Source: Alphaproteobacteria bacterium (GTDB lineage Bacteria; Myxococcota_A; UBA796; GCA-2862545). Taken from it: a stretch of 64,000 nt of DNA. Of this stretch, positions 51,136 through 64,000 are shown piece by piece. A model generated the notes under the pieces. The model saw only the letters and a program-made list of their open reading frames with translations, made no database searches and was not told the origin of the DNA. Each line of letters starts with the position of its first letter. Position 1 is the first letter of the stretch. The stretch spans positions 62,001 to 126,000 of the forward strand of contig JACKEP010000016.1 in NCBI GenBank assembly GCA_020632915.1. Reading direction: 5' to 3'. The translations under genes were made by a program, and so were the position numbers.

Positions 51136-52314
51136 ATGTGGAGCCGACGACGCCTGCTGACCCACACCGCCGCGCTCGCCGGCGCGGCGTCGACGTGGGG
51201 TGCCCTGCCCCGCCGCGCCCACGCGGCGTCGCCGGACGCACCGCGGCTGGTCGTGTGCGTCCTGCGCGGCGGCCTCGACGGCCTGCTCGCGGTGCCGCCC
51301 GTCGGCGATCCGGACTACGCCAGCGCGCGCGGGCCGATGGCGCTGTCTCCGGACGAGCGTGCCACCGCGATCCGCCTCGACGACACCTTCGCGCTCCACC
51401 CGGCGCTCGCCGCGCTGGCGCCCCTCTGGGCGGCGGGCGAGCTCCTCCCCGTGCACGCGACGGCCACGGCCTACCGCGGGCGCTCGCACTTCGACGCGCA
51501 GGACGCGCTGGAGTCGGGGCTGCCCGGTGCAGGGCGCCCGGACGCCGGGTGGCTCGGTCGCACCTTGAGCCTCGCGCCGCCGCCGACGCCCCCGATGGCC
51601 GTGGGACGCGGGGTGCCGCTGCTGCTGCGGGGGGCGCCCGACGCCACCGCGGTCGACCCGGTGGGCCTGGGCCTGCGCGACGACGCCCTGTCGGACCGCC
51701 TCGCGGCGCTGTACCTCGACGACCCGCTGCTCGGGCCGGCGCTCGCCCGCGGGGTCGCGGCGCGCGCAGTCGCCGACGAGGCGGGGATGGGCCACGGCGG
51801 GCCCCAAGGCCTCGGCCGGCTCGGCGACGTCGTCGCGCGCTTGATGGTCGACCCGGGAGGACCGACGGTGGTCACCCTCGACGTGCCCGGATGGGACAGC
51901 CACGCGCGGGAGCGCGCGCTCACCGGCCGCCTCGCCGGGCTGGCGGACGCGGTGGTCGCCCTGCGCACGGGCCTGGGTGCCCTCTGGTCGCGCACCGTCG
52001 TGGTGGTGGTCACCGAGTTCGGCCGCACCGTGGCGGGCAACGGCACCGACGGCACCGATCACGGCACGGGTGGCGTGGCGCTGCTCGCCGGCGGCGCGGT
52101 CGCGGGCGGGCGCGTCCTCGCCGACTGGCCCGGCCTCGGCCGTGGGACGTTGCTCGACGGCCGCGACCTGCGGCCCACGACCGACCTGCGCAGCGTGCTC
52201 GCAGGCGTGGTCGGTCCACACCTCGGCGTGACCGGCGCCGCCTTGCGCCGCGAGGTGTTTCCCGACGCCGCGGGCATCCCGTCCACGCCCGATCTGGTGC
52301 GCGCCGGGCGCTGA
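51136..52314 (+). CDS. DUF1501 family protein with Tat signal
   Basis: This 392-residue protein begins MWSRRRLLTHTAALAG, a twin-arginine signal ending near RRAHA. The body has the sulfatase/alkaline-phosphatase-like layout of DUF1501: LVVCVLRGGLDGLLAVPP at the start, YRGRSHFDAQD, LDVPGWDSHARE, VVVTEFGRTVAGNGTDGTDH and a closing REVFP. It is probably exported folded through Tat and may bind a metal cofactor. It is read in one unit with the DUF1800 gene (two-base gap, GGAGG in the overlap region). Confidence 0.88.
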   Translation: MWSRRRLLTHTAALAGAASTWGALPRRAHAASPDAPRLVVCVLRGGLDGLLAVPPVGDPDYASARGPMALSPDERATAIRLDDTFALHPALAALAPLWAAGELLPVHATATAYRGRSHFDAQDALESGLPGAGRPDAGWLGRTLSLAPPPTPPMAVGRGVPLLLRGAPDATAVDPVGLGLRDDALSDRLAALYLDDPLLGPALARGVAARAVADEAGMGHGGPQGLGRLGDVVARLMVDPGGPTVVTLDVPGWDSHARERALTGRLAGLADAVVALRTGLGALWSRTVVVVVTEFGRTVAGNGTDGTDHGTGGVALLAGGAVAGGRVLADWPGLGRGTLLDGRDLRPTTDLRSVLAGVVGPHLGVTGAALRREVFPDAAGIPSTPDLVRAGR

Positions 52315-52360
52315 AGCACGCCGCGCGCCAGTCGCGGCCCCACCCCCCGGCACGATGCGC

Positions 52361-52366
52361 TACCCT
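52361..52366 (+). promoter_or_regulatory. Candidate -10 hexamer (GCTACCCT context)
   Basis: TACCCT at 52361-52366 lies 71 nt upstream of the start at 52437. A hairpin CCGACC-GGGG-GGTCGG (52383-52398) sits between them in the presumed leader. No good -35 box is seen. Confidence 0.3.
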
Positions 52367-52436
52367 GGACGCCGCGCCACGTCCGACCGGGGGGTCGGGC
52401 GGGGCCGGACCGTCGGCCTGGCGCGCGGGGGGACCC

Positions 52437-55349
52437 ATGTTCGAAGCGACGACCCATGCGTTGTTGGTGACCGACGTCGTCGACTCCACATCCCTCGGCC
52501 AGGCGCTCGGCGACGTGCGGATGGCGGCGGTGTGGGCCGCTCACGACCGGCTCGCCCGCGACCTCCTCGTGACGCACGGCGGCCGCGAGATCGACAAGAC
52601 GGACGGCTTCCTGCTGCTGTTCGAGCGCGCCGATCAGGCGGCGTCGTACGCCCTCGCCTACCACCGCGCCCTCGCCACCCTCGACCCGCCGTTGACCGCC
52701 CGGGCAGGACTCCACGTGGGAGCGGTCGTCCTGCGCACGGCCGACGCCGCCGACGTGGCGCGCGGCGCCAAGCCCGTCGACCTGGACGGACTCGCCAAGG
52801 CCATGGCCGCGCGGGTCTCCTCGCTGGCGCGCGGCGGCCAGACGTTGCTGACGGCCACTGCCCATGACGGGCTCGGTGCCGCCGTCCATGCACGCAGCCA
52901 CGGGCACTACCGGCTCAAGGGTGTCGACGCACCGGTCGAGCTGTTCGAGATCCGCGCGGGGGACGACGACGGCTTCCGCCCTCCGGACGACACACCGAAG
53001 GCGTACCGCGTGGTGGCATCCGAGGCGGGGTGGACACCGCGCCGCGAGGTGCCGCATCGCCTCCCGCGTGTCCGCGACGCCTTCGTCGGGCGCGCCCGCG
53101 ACCTCGCCGAGATCGCCCGTCGCCTGGACGACGGCGCGCCGCTGCTCACGCTCCTCGGCACCGGGGGTACGGGCAAGACGCGCCTGGCGGTGCAGTACGG
53201 CCACGCGTGGCTCGGCGACTGGGCGTCGGGCGTGTGGTTCTGCGACCTGAGCGAGGCGCGCTCGGCCGAAGGGATCGCCCAGGTGGTCGCGTCGACCCTC
53301 GGCGTGGCGCTGAACACGGCCGACCCCGTGCGCCAGCTGGCCAGCGCCCTCGCCGGCCGGGGTCCGTCCCTGCTGGTGCTCGACAACTTCGAGCAGGTGG
53401 TGGCGTTCGCCTCCGAGACCGTCGGCCGCTGGCTCGACGCCGCACCGCAGACCCAGTTCCTCGTCACGTCGCGCGAGCCGCTCGGGCTCCCCGGCGAGCA
53501 GCGGATGCCGGTGGCGCCGTTGTCTCCGGACGAGGCCGTGTCCCTGTTCCAGACCCGCGCCGCGCAGGTCGGCGGCACCGCAGACGACCTCGCAGCGATC
53601 CGTGAGCTCGTGGCGCTCCTCGACCTGCTGCCGCTGGCGATCGAGCTCGCCGCCGCCCGCGTGCCGGTGATGACGCCGGCCAGGATGCTGGAGCGCATGG
53701 GGCAGCGGTTCAAGCTGTTGGCGTCGTCCGGCGGTCGCCACAGCCGACAGGCGACCCTGCGAGCGACGCTCGACTGGTCGTGGGAGCTGCTGTCGACGGA
53801 CGAACAGCGCGGCCTCGCCCAGCTGTCGGTGTTCGAGGGCGGCTTCGACCTCGCGGCCGTAGAGGCCGTGTTGGACCTCGACGACGCGTGGCCCACCGAC
53901 GTCCTGCAGGCGCTGGTCGACAAGTCCCTCGTCCGCCGCATCGACGACGACTGGTTCGGCCTGCTGCTGAGCGTCCAGGAGTACGCCGCCGAGCGGGTCG
54001 AGGATCGCGATGCCGCTGAACGCCGCCACGCAGCGCACTTCGCCCGCCTGGGCGATCGCGCCGAGCTGGTCGCGCTCGAGGTGCGCTCGGCCGACGAGCT
54101 CGGTCCGTTCCTGCGCGAGATCGACAACCTCGTCGCCGCGTGCCGGCGCTGCGTACGCCGCGGCGAAGGCCAGGACGCCGCCCGGTGTGCCCTCGCGGTC
54201 CATGCCATCGTCGAGCGCTGTGGTCCCTTCCAGCTCGCCGCCGAGCTGGGGGCGCTGGTGGTGTCCTGCCCCGGCGTCCCCGACGCCGAGCGCGCGCGTG
54301 TGGGCGCGATGGTGGCGGACGGCCACCGGTGGCTCGGGCGCCTCGATGCGGCCCTCGACACCCTGCATGTGGCCGAGGCGGATGCCCGCCGCAGCGACGA
54401 CCCGACCGCCCAGGCCACCGTGGCGCTGGCGCTTGGCAGCACCCTGTCCCAGCGCGGGGCCTTCGACGACGCGATGGCGCACCTGCAGGAGGCGTCGCGG
54501 ATCGCCCGCGCCCACGGGCTGCCCGACATCGACGTGGTCGCCCAGCGGGAGGTTGGCGGGGTCCTCGACGCGACCGGGCGCCGCGCCGCGTCGTTCGACG
54601 TCTACGACGGGGCCCGGGTCGTCGCCGAGCAGCAGGGCTTCGGTCGCCTCCTCGGCATGGTCCTGAGCAGCCTCGCGAACCACCACCAGACGCATGGACG
54701 GATCGCCGAGCTCCACGCGACGGCCCACCGCGCCCACACCCTCCTGCTCGCCGCGGGCTCCCGGCACGCCGCGGCCGTGGTGATGGGCAACATGGGCCGC
54801 CACCTGTCCGATGCCGGTCGCGACGCCGAGGCCGAGGCCGTGCTGCGGTCGGCGCTGGATCTCCACCGGGAGATGGGCGCCACCTACGCCCAGACCTTCT
54901 GGCTGGGCACGCTGTCCCACATCGCAGCACGCCGCGGACAGGTCGCCGAAGCCCGCGCGATGAACGTGGCCTCGATCGCCCTGGCCTCCGAGCGCCCGAT
55001 CGCCCTGTTGGCCGCCCTCATCGACGCGACCCGCATGCACCTGTTCGCACGCGACTACGTCGGTGCGCGCGAACGGATGCACGAGATCGACGCGCTCGAT
55101 CCGTCGGTCCACAGGATCGCGTACGACCTCCTCGACGCCGAGGTCCTCGCCGGCGAGGGCCGGACCGAGGCCGCTTGGGCAGCCTACGCCCGGGCGTGCG
55201 ACGAGCCCACGGTGTCCGACGCGTCCGCCGCGGCGCTCCGGGAGCGCGTCGTCGCCGCGCTGGCCCACGCCGCTGGCGACGCCGAGGCCTGTCCGCCCCC
55301 CGCCCCGGGGACCGCAGCGACGGTCGACACCGACCAGGCGGCTCCATAG
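52437..55349 (+). CDS. Class III nucleotide cyclase-like / NB-ARC ATPase / TPR regulator
   Basis: This 970-residue protein has three parts. Residues about 5-175 resemble a class III adenylate/guanylate cyclase domain: ALLVTDVVDSTSLGQALG with the first metal Asp, KTDGFLLLF with the second, and GLHVGAVVLR. Residues about 205-560 are a signal-transduction NTPase with P-loop GTGGTGKTRLA, LLVLDNFEQVV (Walker B) and LVTSREPLGLPGEQ. The rest (about 600-930) is helical, TPR-like. Such cyclase-AfsR/MalT-type fusions link ligand or protein sensing to signalling. Whether the cyclase is active is uncertain. ATG is at 52437. Confidence 0.85.
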   Translation: MFEATTHALLVTDVVDSTSLGQALGDVRMAAVWAAHDRLARDLLVTHGGREIDKTDGFLLLFERADQAASYALAYHRALATLDPPLTARAGLHVGAVVLRTADAADVARGAKPVDLDGLAKAMAARVSSLARGGQTLLTATAHDGLGAAVHARSHGHYRLKGVDAPVELFEIRAGDDDGFRPPDDTPKAYRVVASEAGWTPRREVPHRLPRVRDAFVGRARDLAEIARRLDDGAPLLTLLGTGGTGKTRLAVQYGHAWLGDWASGVWFCDLSEARSAEGIAQVVASTLGVALNTADPVRQLASALAGRGPSLLVLDNFEQVVAFASETVGRWLDAAPQTQFLVTSREPLGLPGEQRMPVAPLSPDEAVSLFQTRAAQVGGTADDLAAIRELVALLDLLPLAIELAAARVPVMTPARMLERMGQRFKLLASSGGRHSRQATLRATLDWSWELLSTDEQRGLAQLSVFEGGFDLAAVEAVLDLDDAWPTDVLQALVDKSLVRRIDDDWFGLLLSVQEYAAERVEDRDAAERRHAAHFARLGDRAELVALEVRSADELGPFLREIDNLVAACRRCVRRGEGQDAARCALAVHAIVERCGPFQLAAELGALVVSCPGVPDAERARVGAMVADGHRWLGRLDAALDTLHVAEADARRSDDPTAQATVALALGSTLSQRGAFDDAMAHLQEASRIARAHGLPDIDVVAQREVGGVLDATGRRAASFDVYDGARVVAEQQGFGRLLGMVLSSLANHHQTHGRIAELHATAHRAHTLLLAAGSRHAAAVVMGNMGRHLSDAGRDAEAEAVLRSALDLHREMGATYAQTFWLGTLSHIAARRGQVAEARAMNVASIALASERPIALLAALIDATRMHLFARDYVGARERMHEIDALDPSVHRIAYDLLDAEVLAGEGRTEAAWAAYARACDEPTVSDASAAALRERVVAALAHAAGDAEACPPPAPGTAATVDTDQAAP

Positions 55350-55377
55350 GGCCACGGCCTCCTGCCTTGGACCGGAC

Positions 55378-57024
55378 ATGAACGCGCCGACGGAAGCGCT
55401 GCGGACGTTGCTGCACGTCGACGTCGATGTCCCCGACACGCCGCTGGTGGTGGCCTGGGTCGACGCGGTGCGCGCACGGGTGCTGGCCCGGCGCGCGTCG
55501 GGGCTCGGCACCTGGCGCACGGCTCCGGACGGCGCGGCGTGGCTCGACACCGGCGTCGACGCGGCGCTGCGGGGCCTCGCCGATCGGGTGCTGGGCGCGG
55601 CCGTGCGTACCGGCCCCGTCTCGGCGGCGGACATCGTCACGCTCGATCGCGCGGCCGCAGACGTGGCGGCGGCCGTGGAGCGGGCCTGGCAGGCGTGGAC
55701 CGCCCCGCGCGCGCTCGACCCGCACCGGGTGCTGGTGCCCGTGGAGACGCTCGACGTCGCCGCGCGGGCCCGGCTGGACGCCCACGTGGCGTCGTGGCGG
55801 GACGCCGTCCAGGACGGCTGGCTCGACACCGCGTCGCTGGACGACCGCCTCGTCGCACCGCTCGTCGCCGCGCTCGCCGACCCCGCCGTGCGGATCGTCG
55901 TAGGCGACAACCGACCCGTCCTGCGCGCCCTCGCCACCGAAGGCCTCGTGGTGGACGCCGTGGTCGAGGACCCGCCCTACGACAGCGGCAGTCCGGACCT
56001 CACCTACGACGACACCTTCCCGCCCGGGGCGTGGCGGGCGACGCTGGCCGAGCACCTCGCCCTGGTGGCGCCGCTGCTCGCGCCGCACGGTCAGGTGGTG
56101 GTCCACATCGACGAGCACCGGGCAGCCGATCTGCAGGACCTGATGCGCGCGACGTTCGGCGTGGGCCACCTGGGCTCGGTGGTGTGGGACAAGCGCAACC
56201 CCAAGGGCGACGCGCGCGGGCTGGCGGCCCAGCACGAGCGCATCGAGTGGGCGGTCCGCGACGTCGACGCCCTCGCGGCGCGGGGCGGCCTGCGCCGTCC
56301 CAAGGCCCACGCGGTCGACCTCCTCGCCACGGCCTCGGCCCTGGTCGCGACCCACGGCGTCGACGCAGCCCGGCCGCTCTGGCGGGCCCACCTGCGCACC
56401 GTGCCGGGGCTGTCGGAGGGCACCCGGGCGTACCGTGAGCTCGACGAGACAGGGCGGCCGTACCGCAAGGTGAGCCTCGCGTGGCCCAACAAGCGCCGAC
56501 CGCCGGACGCCTACTTCACGCCCGTGGTGCACCCCACGACCGGACAGCCGTGTCCCGTGCCACGGCGTGGGTGGCGCCACCCGCCGTCGACGCTGTCCCG
56601 CATGGCGGCGGAGGGGCGCCTGCGCTTCGGGCCGGACCACACGACCCAGCCCACGCGGATCCTCCGCCTGGACGAGGTGCTCACCGAGCCCGTCCCGTCG
56701 GTGCTCTACCACGCCGGCGCCGACGACGCGCGACTCGCGGCGTTGGGGCTCCACTTCCCGTTCAGCAAGCCCGTGGCGCTGGTGCGCCGCCTCCTGGCGA
56801 CCGCAGCGCCCGCGCCGCACAGCGTCGTGCTCGATGGCTTCGCCGGATCGGGATCGACCGCGGTGGCCGCGCTCGAAGACGCCGCGGAGGGCCTGCCGCG
56901 CCGGGTGGTGCTCGTGGAGGCGGACGCGGGCACCGTGGACAGGGTGTTGCTGCCGCGCCTGTTGGCCGCCCTGCGCGAACGTCCCCTGCCGGGCGCGTGG
57001 ATCCGGGTCGACGCCCTGGCGTGA
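55378..57024 (+). CDS. Orphan beta-class DNA methyltransferase (type III Mod-like)
   Basis: This 548-residue protein has motif IV DPPY at about residues 198-201 ahead of the AdoMet-binding motif I FAGSGST at about 487-493, the beta-class order of type III Mod and related N6-adenine methyltransferases. VVWDKRNPKGDARG and EWAVRD after motif IV also fit Mod proteins. An N-terminal extension of about 180 residues and the middle region are presumably the target-recognition parts. No restriction subunit is adjacent on either side, so it may be a stand-alone epigenetic enzyme. It starts 28 nt after the cyclase gene. ATG 55378 has only a weak Shine-Dalgarno sequence. Confidence 0.85.
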   Translation: MNAPTEALRTLLHVDVDVPDTPLVVAWVDAVRARVLARRASGLGTWRTAPDGAAWLDTGVDAALRGLADRVLGAAVRTGPVSAADIVTLDRAAADVAAAVERAWQAWTAPRALDPHRVLVPVETLDVAARARLDAHVASWRDAVQDGWLDTASLDDRLVAPLVAALADPAVRIVVGDNRPVLRALATEGLVVDAVVEDPPYDSGSPDLTYDDTFPPGAWRATLAEHLALVAPLLAPHGQVVVHIDEHRAADLQDLMRATFGVGHLGSVVWDKRNPKGDARGLAAQHERIEWAVRDVDALAARGGLRRPKAHAVDLLATASALVATHGVDAARPLWRAHLRTVPGLSEGTRAYRELDETGRPYRKVSLAWPNKRRPPDAYFTPVVHPTTGQPCPVPRRGWRHPPSTLSRMAAEGRLRFGPDHTTQPTRILRLDEVLTEPVPSVLYHAGADDARLAALGLHFPFSKPVALVRRLLATAAPAPHSVVLDGFAGSGSTAVAALEDAAEGLPRRVVLVEADAGTVDRVLLPRLLAALRERPLPGAWIRVDALA

Positions 57025-57040
57025 TCGCGAGCCCGCGATC
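57023..57040. terminator. Bidirectional terminator hairpin
   Basis: A perfect 7-bp stem GATCGCG / CGCGATC with loop AGCC lies at 57023-57040, between the stop of the methyltransferase (57024) and the stop of the convergent lipoprotein gene (57044). Confidence 0.55.
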
Positions 57041-57043
57041 CGG

Positions 57044-58231
57044 TCAGCGCACGCCCGACGCGATCTCCAGCGACACAGCCGGGCCCAGGCCCTCGGCCCC
57101 GTCGGCGTTGAGCCAGGCCGCGTCGCTCGCGACACGCATCCCGTCGGGCACCGTGGACAACCGGGTGCGCACCCAGGCCACGGCGAGGGTCTGGGTGATC
57201 CGCCGCGTGTCGGCGGGGTCGAGGAAGCCGCCCGCCGCACCTGCGCAGTCCTCGACCGGGAGCAGACCGCACAGGTCGGTGAACCCCCAGTGCCCTGCCC
57301 CCTCCAGCGTCGCGAGCACCTTCGGCGCGCCGAGCGCGTCGTAGGTGGGCCGGATCTCGCGCGCGTACGGCAGATCGCCGTCGCGCGTCCCCCCGATCAC
57401 CAGGGGTGTCGCGACCGTGCGGAGCCCGCTGCCGTCGCGCCCGAAGGCGTACCAGCCACCGGGGGCGAGCATGACGGCCACGGTGGCGCGGGGATCGGCG
57501 ACCGCCCACCGGGTGGCCGCGTCGCGGTCGAAGGTCTGTCCGTCGAAGAAGGCGCACGCCGGCCCGGCCCCGGCGGCGCACGCGGCCTCGAAGCCGTCGA
57601 GGTCGAGGCGTCCGCCGGCGACGGCCAGCGCGGTCCAGGCACCGAACGAGTGGCCGATCATGGCGTAGGCACGCGCATCGACGACCAGGCCCGCCACCCC
57701 GGGGTCGGCCAGCGCATCGACGGCGTCGGCGATGTCGGTCGGACGACGGACCGCCACGTCGGCCGCCTCCTGGGGACGCAGCGTGGTGAGCGTCGAGCCG
57801 TCGTGGTCGGGCGCGACGACGACGAAGCCGTGGCTCGCGAGCCGCTCGCAGAGGAACGCCGACTGCCACCGCACGCCGCCGAAGCCGTGCGAGAACGCGA
57901 CCACCGGGTACGGACCGCCGACGCCGCGCACGGGCGCGTCCCGGTAGGCCCCGCCGTCGATCCCCAGCACGTCGGCGGTGTAGCGCCCCGGCGCGCTGTC
58001 CGCAGGGGGGGCCGCCGGGTACCACACCTCCACGGTGAGCGGCCCGAGGTCGTCACGCGGCACCACGAGGGTGGTGGCGCCGACGCGATAGGGGCCGGGC
58101 GCATCGGCTGCGACCGGCGCCGGCGCCACGTCGACGACAGCGACGTCGGTGTCGGTGTCGTCGACCGGGACGTCGACCGGTGCGCACGCGACGACCCCCA
58201 GCACGAACGACCCGGGCAGCACCTTTGTCAC
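57044..58231 (-). CDS. Alpha/beta-hydrolase lipoprotein (PAF-acetylhydrolase/dienelactone hydrolase-like)
   Basis: This 395-residue protein starts at GTG 58231 with GGAGA nearby; its signal ends in the lipobox LGVVAC. A short DDTDTDV linker follows. The hydrolase domain has VEVWYPA at the start, VVAFSHGFGG, the nucleophile elbow GHSFG in YAMIGHSFGAW (about residue 200), an Asp in GGTRDGDLPY and a catalytic-His candidate in EGAGHWGF. It is probably a surface esterase or phospholipase-A2-like enzyme. It is divergent from the lamin-tail lipoprotein gene. Confidence 0.8.
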   Translation of the reverse strand: MTKVLPGSFVLGVVACAPVDVPVDDTDTDVAVVDVAPAPVAADAPGPYRVGATTLVVPRDDLGPLTVEVWYPAAPPADSAPGRYTADVLGIDGGAYRDAPVRGVGGPYPVVAFSHGFGGVRWQSAFLCERLASHGFVVVAPDHDGSTLTTLRPQEAADVAVRRPTDIADAVDALADPGVAGLVVDARAYAMIGHSFGAWTALAVAGGRLDLDGFEAACAAGAGPACAFFDGQTFDRDAATRWAVADPRATVAVMLAPGGWYAFGRDGSGLRTVATPLVIGGTRDGDLPYAREIRPTYDALGAPKVLATLEGAGHWGFTDLCGLLPVEDCAGAAGGFLDPADTRRITQTLAVAWVRTRLSTVPDGMRVASDAAWLNADGAEGLGPAVSLEIASGVR

Positions 58232-58245
58232 CGATTGTCTCCGCG

Positions 58246-58259
58246 GCACGGTTCCGTGC
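58246..58259. promoter_or_regulatory. GCACGG-TT-CCGTGC inverted repeat
   Basis: A perfect 6-bp inverted repeat with a two-base centre (58246-58259) lies 14 nt upstream of the 58231 start, in the control region shared with the divergent gene at 58422. It is a candidate operator. A possible -10 TAGGAT (58362-58367) for the 58422 gene has TTTCCT 17 bp upstream. Confidence 0.3.
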
Positions 58260-58421
58260 GTTCGTAGCCGATCCCACCACCTGCCGCACCGGTGGCGATC
58301 GCGACCGTCGCAACCCCGTGACGACCGCGGGAAATCCCTTTCCTGTCGCGGTGCACCCGCGTAGGATGCGACCGTCCGGGCCAGCACACCCGGGACCCCC
58401 GGCCCCACCCGAGAGGACCTC

Positions 58422-60527
<2,106 letters not shown>

Positions 60528-60578
60528 CGGTCCGCTCGACCCGAGCGGCCGCCGTCCGTACGATGCGCTAGGCCTCCC

Positions 60579-60611
60579 GTGCCCCGTCCACCGCGTCCGG
60601 TGACGGGGCAC
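60579..60611 (+). terminator. Strong hairpin between the lamin-tail and acyl-CoA dehydrogenase genes
   Basis: A 10-bp perfect stem (60579-60588 with 60602-60611) encloses a further 4-bp stem ACCG/CGGT with a single bulged C. It lies 52 nt after one stop and 28 nt before the next start. It may end the lamin-tail transcript or sit in the leader of the dehydrogenase gene, since a GCTAG box (60567-60571) precedes it. Confidence 0.5.
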
Positions 60612-60639
60612 GCCGCATTCCGACCCTGGCGAGGATCCC

Positions 60640-61785
<1,146 letters not shown>

Positions 61786-61787
61786 GG

Positions 61788-63395
<1,608 letters not shown>

Positions 63396-63421
63396 CGGGC
63401 CCGCCCGCCCCGGAGCCTGAC

Positions 63422-63985
63422 GTGGACGCACACACCGCGCTGACCACCCGACGGACCGTCCATGCCTGGACGCCCGCCCACCTCCCGGATGCCGTGGTGG
63501 CGCGCGCGCTCGAGGCAGCCCACCAGGCGCCGTGCCACAAGCTGACGTGGCCGTGGCGGTTCACGGTCGTCGGCCCCCAGACCCGGGCCGTCCTCGCGGA
63601 GGCCGCGGTGCGCGCCAAGGCTGCGGGCCTGCCTGCGGGCGCCTCGCTGCCCGACGCGGCGGCCGACGGCATCCGGCGCAAGCTGCTCGACGCCTCCGGG
63701 CTGGTCGTGGTCCACCGCATGCACGTCGACGACCCCCACCGCGCGCGCGAGGACTACGCCGCGGTCGCCGCCGCCATCCAGAACCTGATGGTGTCGCTGC
63801 ACGCCGACGGCTGGGCGAGCAAGTGGTCGACCGGCGCGGTCACCACGGCGCCGGCCACCTACGCCGCGCTCGGCATCGATCCGGAGGTCGCCCGCATCGA
63901 GGGCTTCGTGTGGATCGGCCAGCCGGCCACCGTGCCCACCATCACGCGCCCGCCGGTCGCGTCGCTGGTGCGCCACCTGCCCTGA
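63422..63985 (+). CDS. Nitroreductase family protein
   Basis: This 187-residue protein starts at GTG 63422 with GGAG six bases upstream; another in-frame GTG at 63386 would overlap the kinase stop. It has the FMN-binding signatures ALTTRRTVHAW at the start (Arg-Arg-x-x phosphate contact), EAAHQAPCHKLTWPWRF, and AAIQNLMVSLHADGWASKW before the C-terminal GFVWIGQPA. It is an NAD(P)H-dependent flavin oxidoreductase; the substrate is unknown. It follows the kinase gene after 26 nt and may share its transcript. Confidence 0.88.
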   Translation: MDAHTALTTRRTVHAWTPAHLPDAVVARALEAAHQAPCHKLTWPWRFTVVGPQTRAVLAEAAVRAKAAGLPAGASLPDAAADGIRRKLLDASGLVVVHRMHVDDPHRAREDYAAVAAAIQNLMVSLHADGWASKWSTGAVTTAPATYAALGIDPEVARIEGFVWIGQPATVPTITRPPVASLVRHLP

Positions 63986-64000
63986 GCCGCCGCATCAGCG

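Noticed and set aside
45315..57024. Defence island made of the Lhr helicase and the orphan methyltransferase
   Set aside because: The two are 5.6 kb apart, separated by DUF1800/DUF1501 and a cyclase-TPR gene, and no nuclease or other defence gene lies between them.

Overview
The window is GC-rich DNA (roughly 70% or more over most of its length by eye) and fits a chromosome of a Myxococcota (former deltaproteobacterial) bacterium. The reasons are secreted or lipid-anchored proteins with MopE-type DCDD metal-binding motifs, DUF4215 (CGDG...GEQCDDGN) cysteine repeats and a choice-of-anchor A domain, Asp-Thr-Asp-Thr linkers, a Ser/Thr kinase fused to an AgmX-like C-terminal domain, and many predicted lipoproteins. 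A selenocysteine tRNA shows that the organism probably makes selenoproteins. I see no transposon, prophage or CRISPR array, and no complete defence system.

Layout. 1-3620: a secreted beta-helix protein (5' end outside the window) convergent with a membrane glycosyltransferase. 3639-6608: a small membrane protein and a coupled amidohydrolase pair. 6742-8635: a YwqK-like lipoprotein, an acetyltransferase, a Nudix hydrolase and a tiny basic protein. 8639-16363 (minus strand): a membrane protein, a TlpA-like protein, a Hint-like protein and a DUF885 lipoprotein, followed by 2-oxoglutarate dehydrogenase E1 and E2 (sucAB). 16515-19585: boxC-boxB of aerobic benzoyl-CoA degradation. 19839-23099: a thioredoxin-fold protein, tRNA-Sec, a DUF1279-like membrane protein, a DnaJ-type co-chaperone, a Fur-family repressor and a lipoprotein. 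23268-31291: a large lipoprotein hydrolase, a three-gene envelope operon (FemAB/GNAT-like, TVP38, GT2) and several uncharacterised secreted or membrane proteins. 31347-34837: three tandem paralogues of a secreted family I do not recognise. 35149-39041: Lon protease and an SGNH-hydrolase membrane protein. 39314-about 43640: a giant repeat-containing surface protein. 43900-49777: a FAD-dependent oxidoreductase and an Lhr-type helicase. 49826-52314: a DUF1800/DUF1501 pair. 52437-63985: a cyclase-NTPase-TPR regulator, an orphan beta-class DNA methyltransferase, an alpha/beta hydrolase lipoprotein, a lamin-tail lipoprotein, an acyl-CoA dehydrogenase, the Ser/Thr kinase and a nitroreductase.

How the genes fit together. 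BoxC and BoxB carry out the epoxidation and ring-opening steps of benzoyl-CoA breakdown, whose products enter the TCA cycle; sucAB, divergent from them across the 12929-16363 block, encodes a TCA enzyme. BoxA and a benzoate-CoA ligase are not in the window. The GNAT/TVP38/GT2 genes form one translationally coupled unit, as do the two amidohydrolases, the Hint/DUF885 pair and boxC/boxB.

Data quality. From about 42564 to about 46320 the sequence carries indels every few tens of bases. At least three neighbouring genes are scrambled while their motifs stay readable in alternating frames. This looks like an uncorrected long-read patch rather than biological decay, and genes there are described from recovered motifs. 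Separately, about 1020-3110 is clearly less GC-rich than its flanks and crosses the 3' parts of two convergent genes, which suggests a recombination tract.
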